Source: DATJOQ01 sp050010455 (lineage in GTDB: Bacteria > Desulfobacterota > Binatia > Binatales > Binataceae). From it: a stretch of 16,597 nucleotides of DNA. Shown here one piece after another: positions 13,855 through 16,597 of the stretch (the first letter of the stretch is position 1; each line of letters opens with the position of its first letter). Position numbers and translations under genes: made by a program. The notes under the pieces were generated by a model that did no database searches, was not told the origin of the DNA, and saw nothing but the letters and a program-made list of their open reading frames with translations. The DNA lies in assembly GCA_050010455.1 (NCBI GenBank), contig JBEKLA010000078.1, forward strand, positions 1 through 16,597, in the 5' to 3' direction.

Positions 13855-13876
13855 CCTTGCTTTCCAAGGCTCTTTT
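13855..13876 (+). terminator. Weak possible terminator after fabD
   Basis: CCTTG (13855-13859) and CAAGG (13865-13869) form a 5-bp stem with loop CTTTC, followed by a short T-run at 13873-13876. Such a short stem is a poor terminator at best. Confidence 0.25.
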
Positions 13877-13955
13877 GCTAAACCACGCGCATGAGGTTCC
13901 GCCACGCCCCCGCGCTCGCGCTTGTGGGCTGATAGCGATATCGGAGGTATCTGAA

Positions 13956-14384
13956 ATGAGTTGGCAGGGACCAATCAGGATAGGAGAACTCGGCACCGAT
14001 CTGGTGCGCCCACCTGAGTCTCAAGGTGTGTATGTCATTTCCGAAACCAAGTGGGTTAAGGAACCTACCAACAAGGATCACGTTATCTATGTCGGCAAGG
14101 CCGGTACTCTTCGTTGGAGATTGGGCGAGATTGTTGCGGTACTGCTCGGCTTCGGGCCGTCGGGTGAACTTCGGTATTTGCATGGTCGCGCGCGGCGGAT
14201 TTTTCACAGCAACTGCCATTCCGATATAGCCGAATCCGCTAAGCTCTTTCTCGGATGGCTTGAGATCACTAGCCGCGAATGTATCGACTGCGAAGAGGCG
14301 AAACTCTTTGACAAGTTCTACCCTACGGGAGAACTCAATTTCGCGAAGAAACCAAAATGTTCCCAGCACCGCCTTGGGAAGTGA
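13956..14384 (+). CDS. GIY-YIG-type nuclease domain protein
   Basis: 142 aa from ATG 13956, preceded by a clear GGAGGT (13942-13947); the frame is open further upstream (13836) but that part lacks a ribosome-binding site and looks non-coding. Signature: GVYVIS (24-29), then HVIYVGKAGTLRWRL (42-56) as the YIG half with the expected Arg (53 or 55), and CEEAKLFDKFYPTGELNFAKK (112-132) carrying the expected metal-binding Glu (113 or 114) and Asn128. The whole protein is little more than the nuclease fold, so it could act as a stand-alone endonuclease; DNA target unknown. Its codons are clearly less GC-rich than those of fabD and acpP on either side, suggesting later acquisition. It occupies the place where fabG is usual. 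Confidence 0.75.
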   Translation: MSWQGPIRIGELGTDLVRPPESQGVYVISETKWVKEPTNKDHVIYVGKAGTLRWRLGEIVAVLLGFGPSGELRYLHGRARRIFHSNCHSDIAESAKLFLGWLEITSRECIDCEEAKLFDKFYPTGELNFAKKPKCSQHRLGK

Positions 14385-14462
14385 CCCCGCCGTATCACCG
14401 GCGAGTCCCGCAACTTAAGACACTGACGCCTGAATTAAGCCAGTACCTGGCTCTCGGCCAAC

Positions 14463-14491
14463 TTGCCAGTGGCGCCTTAAGTCCCTATGCT
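14463..14491 (+). promoter_or_regulatory. Sigma-70-type promoter for acpP
   Basis: TTGCCA (14463-14468), a 17-base spacer and TATGCT (14486-14491). It lies in the 152-base gap between the GIY-YIG gene and acpP and would give acpP its own transcript. A further inverted repeat, AGCCAG-TAC-CTGGCT, lies just upstream at about 14438-14452. Confidence 0.5.
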
Positions 14492-14536
14492 CTGTAAACT
14501 TATCCTTAGGCCGGCGCCAGGAGGGCATTGGTAACG

Positions 14537-14776
14537 ATGGCAGGAGAGGTCGAAAATAGAGTTCGTGAGATTATCAGCGAGCAACTGGGCGTTGCCGCTA
14601 ACGAGGTGACTCCAGAGGCCTCGTTTATCGAAGATCTGGGTGCCGACTCGCTCGATATCGTGGAGCTGGTGATGGCGCTTGAAGAAGAGTACGGCATGGA
14701 AATCTCGGACGAGGACGCCGAGAAGATCCGCACGGTCAAGGATGTCGTCGGCTATATCGAGGCCCACAAGAAGTGA
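14537..14776 (+). CDS. acpP: Acyl carrier protein
   Basis: 79-aa acidic carrier for growing fatty acyl chains. The phosphopantetheine attachment site is Ser38 in EDLGADSLDIVEL, followed by the usual LEEEYGMEISDEDAEKI helix and TVKDVVGYIEAHKK end. The ATG at 14537 is chosen: AGGAGGG (14519-14525) lies 11 bases before it, and the TTG at 14528 is too close to that site. fabF, the usual next gene, is absent; 246 bases lead to nrdR. Confidence 0.97.
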   Translation: MAGEVENRVREIISEQLGVAANEVTPEASFIEDLGADSLDIVELVMALEEEYGMEISDEDAEKIRTVKDVVGYIEAHKK

Positions 14777-15022
14777 GCCTGTGACGCCGTGAGCCGCGCG
14801 GCCTATGCTCGTATAGCCGATTCCGATAATCACGGCGCTAATGCGCTGGCGTTGCGATCAAGCGGCGTCGGCGCGACATCCGAGACTTGCCCGCACGGAA
14901 GTGGCCGGCGCGCCAGGCGTCCGGCCATTGGCCGGTTGCTTCTAATACGACTCGGTCTCGCGCAATCGCGAAGGCCGCGCTCGCTTGCGGCCGACTCCGC
15001 CTGAGCGCGCGCGAAACCACCT
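14777..15022. other. Intergenic region rich in GC hairpins before nrdR
   Basis: No supported gene. Three inverted repeats follow one another: CCGGCC-ATT-GGCCGG (14921-14935), TCGCG-CAAT-CGCGA (14958-14971) and GGCCGC-N8-GCGGCC (14973-14992). They may form a leader or terminator-like structure for nrdR, or may simply reflect base composition. A GTG-initiated frame of 71 codons (14789-15004) lacks a ribosome-binding site and family resemblance. Confidence 0.45.
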
Positions 15023-15535
15023 ATGCGATGTCCCTTTTGCCGCCATACTGAAGACCGCGTAATCGACTCGCGGAACTCGGGCGAGGGCAGTACGATCCGG
15101 CGGCGTCGTTTGTGTGCGTTTTGCAAGCGTCGCTTCACTACCTACGAGCGGGTCGAAGAGATCGCGCCGATGGTGGTGAAGAAGGACGGCCGCCGCGAGC
15201 CGTACGATCGCGCCAAGGTTATCGCGGGTCTCAAGAAGGCGTGCGAGAAGCGCCCGGTCTCGATGGAGACGATCGAGCAGATCGCGGATCGAATCGAGAC
15301 GGCGGTGCTCGAAAGCGGTGACAAAGAGGTGCCGGGTTCCTTTATCGGCGGAGCCGTGATGGCCGAGCTGCATCAGATAGACCAGGTCGCCTATGTGCGG
15401 TTCGCCTCGGTCTATCGCTCCTTCAAAGATATCAACGAGTTCATGCACGAACTCGAAGAGCTGATTAAACAGCGCGAGCACAGCGGCATCGCCAAACCGC
15501 AGGCGAAAGACAAGAAGGGCGGCGCGGTTTCTTAG
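15023..15535 (+). CDS. nrdR: Transcriptional repressor NrdR
   Basis: Nucleotide-sensing repressor of ribonucleotide reductase genes. 170 aa. The N-terminal zinc ribbon is intact: MRCPFC (C3, C6) and LCAFCKRRFTTYERVE (C31, C34), with the DSR-x6-IRRRR stretch between. The ATP-cone domain (about 49-139) opens with MVVKKDGRREPYDRAKVIAG and continues through the usual AYVRFASVYRSF segment. The last 20 or so residues are a Lys-rich tail slightly longer than in many homologues. ribD starts 61 bases downstream, a common pairing. Confidence 0.96.
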   Translation: MRCPFCRHTEDRVIDSRNSGEGSTIRRRRLCAFCKRRFTTYERVEEIAPMVVKKDGRREPYDRAKVIAGLKKACEKRPVSMETIEQIADRIETAVLESGDKEVPGSFIGGAVMAELHQIDQVAYVRFASVYRSFKDINEFMHELEELIKQREHSGIAKPQAKDKKGGAVS

Positions 15536-15596
15536 CGTGCCGGCGAGGGCCGCAAGCGAGGAATCCCGGCCTTAACGAACATCTTTTTAGGCTCCT

Positions 15597-16597
15597 ATGG
15601 CGGCGGGCGAGAGTTCTGAGCTCGATCGAGATTGGATGCGCCGGGCGATCGCTCTGGCGCGGGCCGGAGTCGGACGGACCTCGCCAAATCCCTCGGTCGG
15701 ATGCGTAATCCTGAATCGCGACGGTGCAGTGGCAGGCGAGGGCGCGACCGCCTCGGGCGGACGGCCGCACGCCGAAACGATCGCGCTGGCGGCTGCCGAA
15801 TCCGCCGCGCGGGGTGGCACCGCATACGTCTCTTTCGAACCGTGCGCCCATCGCGGAAAAACGCCGCCGTGCGCCGACGCGTTGATCGAGGCCGGCTTGA
15901 AGCGCGTCGTGGTGGGATGCCTCGATCCTTATCCACCGGTGCGCGGTCGTGGCGTGGCGCGCCTCAGAAAAGCCGGTATCGAGGTGACCCTCGGCGTCCT
16001 GGAAAACGAATGCCAACGTGTGAACGAAGGGTTCATCACGCGCGTGACGCGGCGCCGTCCGTTCGTGATGCTGAAACTCGCGATGACGCTCGACGGACGA
16101 ATCGCGACCCGCAGCGGCGATTCGCGCTGGATCTCGTCGGAGGATTCGCGCGAGCTGGTCCATCGATGGCGCGCCGAGTACGACGCCGTGATGGTGGGCG
16201 CGGGCAGCGTGATCGCGGATAATCCGCGGCTTACATGCCGAATCGAGGGGGGTCGCGACCCGATGCGGATAATCGTCGACGGGCGGCTGCGCAGCCCCGC
16301 AGACGCGGTCGTCTTCAGCCAGCGCTCCTCCGCTATCACGATGCTGGTAACGGCGCCGGAGCGGCTCGCCAAGGCGCGGCGTTCTTACGGCTCGCGTGGG
16401 GTGGAAATTGTTGGCGTTACGGGGAGTCGCGGCGAGATCCAGATTGTCGAGTTGATGCGGGAGCTGGCGCGCCGGGGATGTTCGAAAGTGATGATCGAGG
16501 GCGGGGCGCATCTCGCGGGCGCCGCTTTACGCGCCGGAATTGTCGACAGGGTGGCGATGTTTATCGCTCCGAAGATAATCGGCGGGGGGGTGGGCGC
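15597..16597 (+). CDS. ribD: Riboflavin biosynthesis protein RibD (partial, runs off the window)
   Basis: Bifunctional diaminohydroxyphosphoribosylaminopyrimidine deaminase and 5-amino-6-(5-phosphoribosylamino)uracil reductase. 333 codons are visible; the family is about 360-370 aa, so only the last 10 % is missing. Deaminase domain (about 10-150): TSPNPSVGCVI, the zinc site H58-A-E60, and C83/C92 in FEPCAHRGKTPPC. Reductase domain (about 155 on): FVMLKLAMTLDGRIAT, SGDSRWISSEDSR, VGAGSVIADNPRLTCR, RIIVDG and MIEGGAHLAGA. The ATG at 15597 is preceded by a weak AGG. No FMN riboswitch is apparent in the 61 bases before it. The frame is open at the window end. Confidence 0.96.
   Translation, partial: MAAGESSELDRDWMRRAIALARAGVGRTSPNPSVGCVILNRDGAVAGEGATASGGRPHAETIALAAAESAARGGTAYVSFEPCAHRGKTPPCADALIEAGLKRVVVGCLDPYPPVRGRGVARLRKAGIEVTLGVLENECQRVNEGFITRVTRRRPFVMLKLAMTLDGRIATRSGDSRWISSEDSRELVHRWRAEYDAVMVGAGSVIADNPRLTCRIEGGRDPMRIIVDGRLRSPADAVVFSQRSSAITMLVTAPERLAKARRSYGSRGVEIVGVTGSRGEIQIVELMRELARRGCSKVMIEGGAHLAGAALRAGIVDRVAMFIAPKIIGGGVG

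Noticed and set aside
13878..14369. 163-codon minus-strand open frame opposite the GIY-YIG gene
   Set aside because: The forward frame has a strong ribosome-binding site and GIY-YIG motifs; the minus frame has neither.
14789..15004. 71-codon GTG-initiated forward frame after acpP
   Set aside because: No ribosome-binding site, Arg/Ser/Ala-rich composition, and overlap with the GC hairpins; no recognisable family.
15465..16511. 348-codon minus-strand open frame
   Set aside because: Antisense of ribD, whose forward frame shows all deaminase and reductase motifs.

Overview
The window is GC-rich DNA (above 60 % by eye) from a Gram-negative bacterium. It carries an outer-membrane-type beta-barrel gene, several secreted or periplasmic proteins, FAD-dependent GlpD, and housekeeping genes in the order yceD-rpmF-plsX-fabD-acpP-nrdR-ribD. 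That order is known from deltaproteobacteria-like lineages (Desulfobacterota, Binatota and relatives). The placement is inference from gene order and style; no rRNA is present.

Layout. 1-1168: a complete IS630-family insertion sequence with intact transposase, terminal inverted repeats and a CTAG target, starting exactly at the window edge. 1253-2866: two overlapping envelope genes, a frameshifted MetA-pathway-like outer-membrane protein and a COG4705 membrane protein with four DUF347 repeats. 2867-3401: scrambled DNA holding an IS-end-like sequence, a 21-codon remnant of a second plsC, and the 3' end of an unrecognised forward gene. 3402-4157 (minus): plsC. 4318-4674: a small exported protein. 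4757-8426: a tight operon of glycerate 2-kinase, glpD and nth. 8464-10476 (minus): two envelope proteins, one with a duplicated Trp/His 'HPEW' module and one a single-pass membrane protein ending in two CX3CX6CX3C motifs. 10477-10750: divergent intergenic region with a good forward promoter. 10751-13806: yceD, rpmF, plsX, fabD. 13956-14384: a GIY-YIG-type protein of different base composition. 14537-14776: acpP. 15023-15535: nrdR. 15597-end: ribD, cut by the window edge.

How the genes work together. plsX and fabD use acyl-ACP and malonyl-ACP, acpP supplies the carrier, and plsC acylates lysophosphatidate further along the same phospholipid pathway. fabH, fabG and fabF, which often accompany these genes, are absent; a GIY-YIG gene lies between fabD and acpP. 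Glycerate kinase and GlpD both feed three-carbon compounds into lower glycolysis. NrdR (ribonucleotide reductase repressor) and RibD (riboflavin synthesis) are common neighbours in related genomes.

The least explained parts are the minus-strand envelope gene pair (8464-10476), the GIY-YIG gene inside the fatty-acid cluster, and the rearranged plsC neighbourhood. No CRISPR array, rRNA or convincing tRNA was seen.
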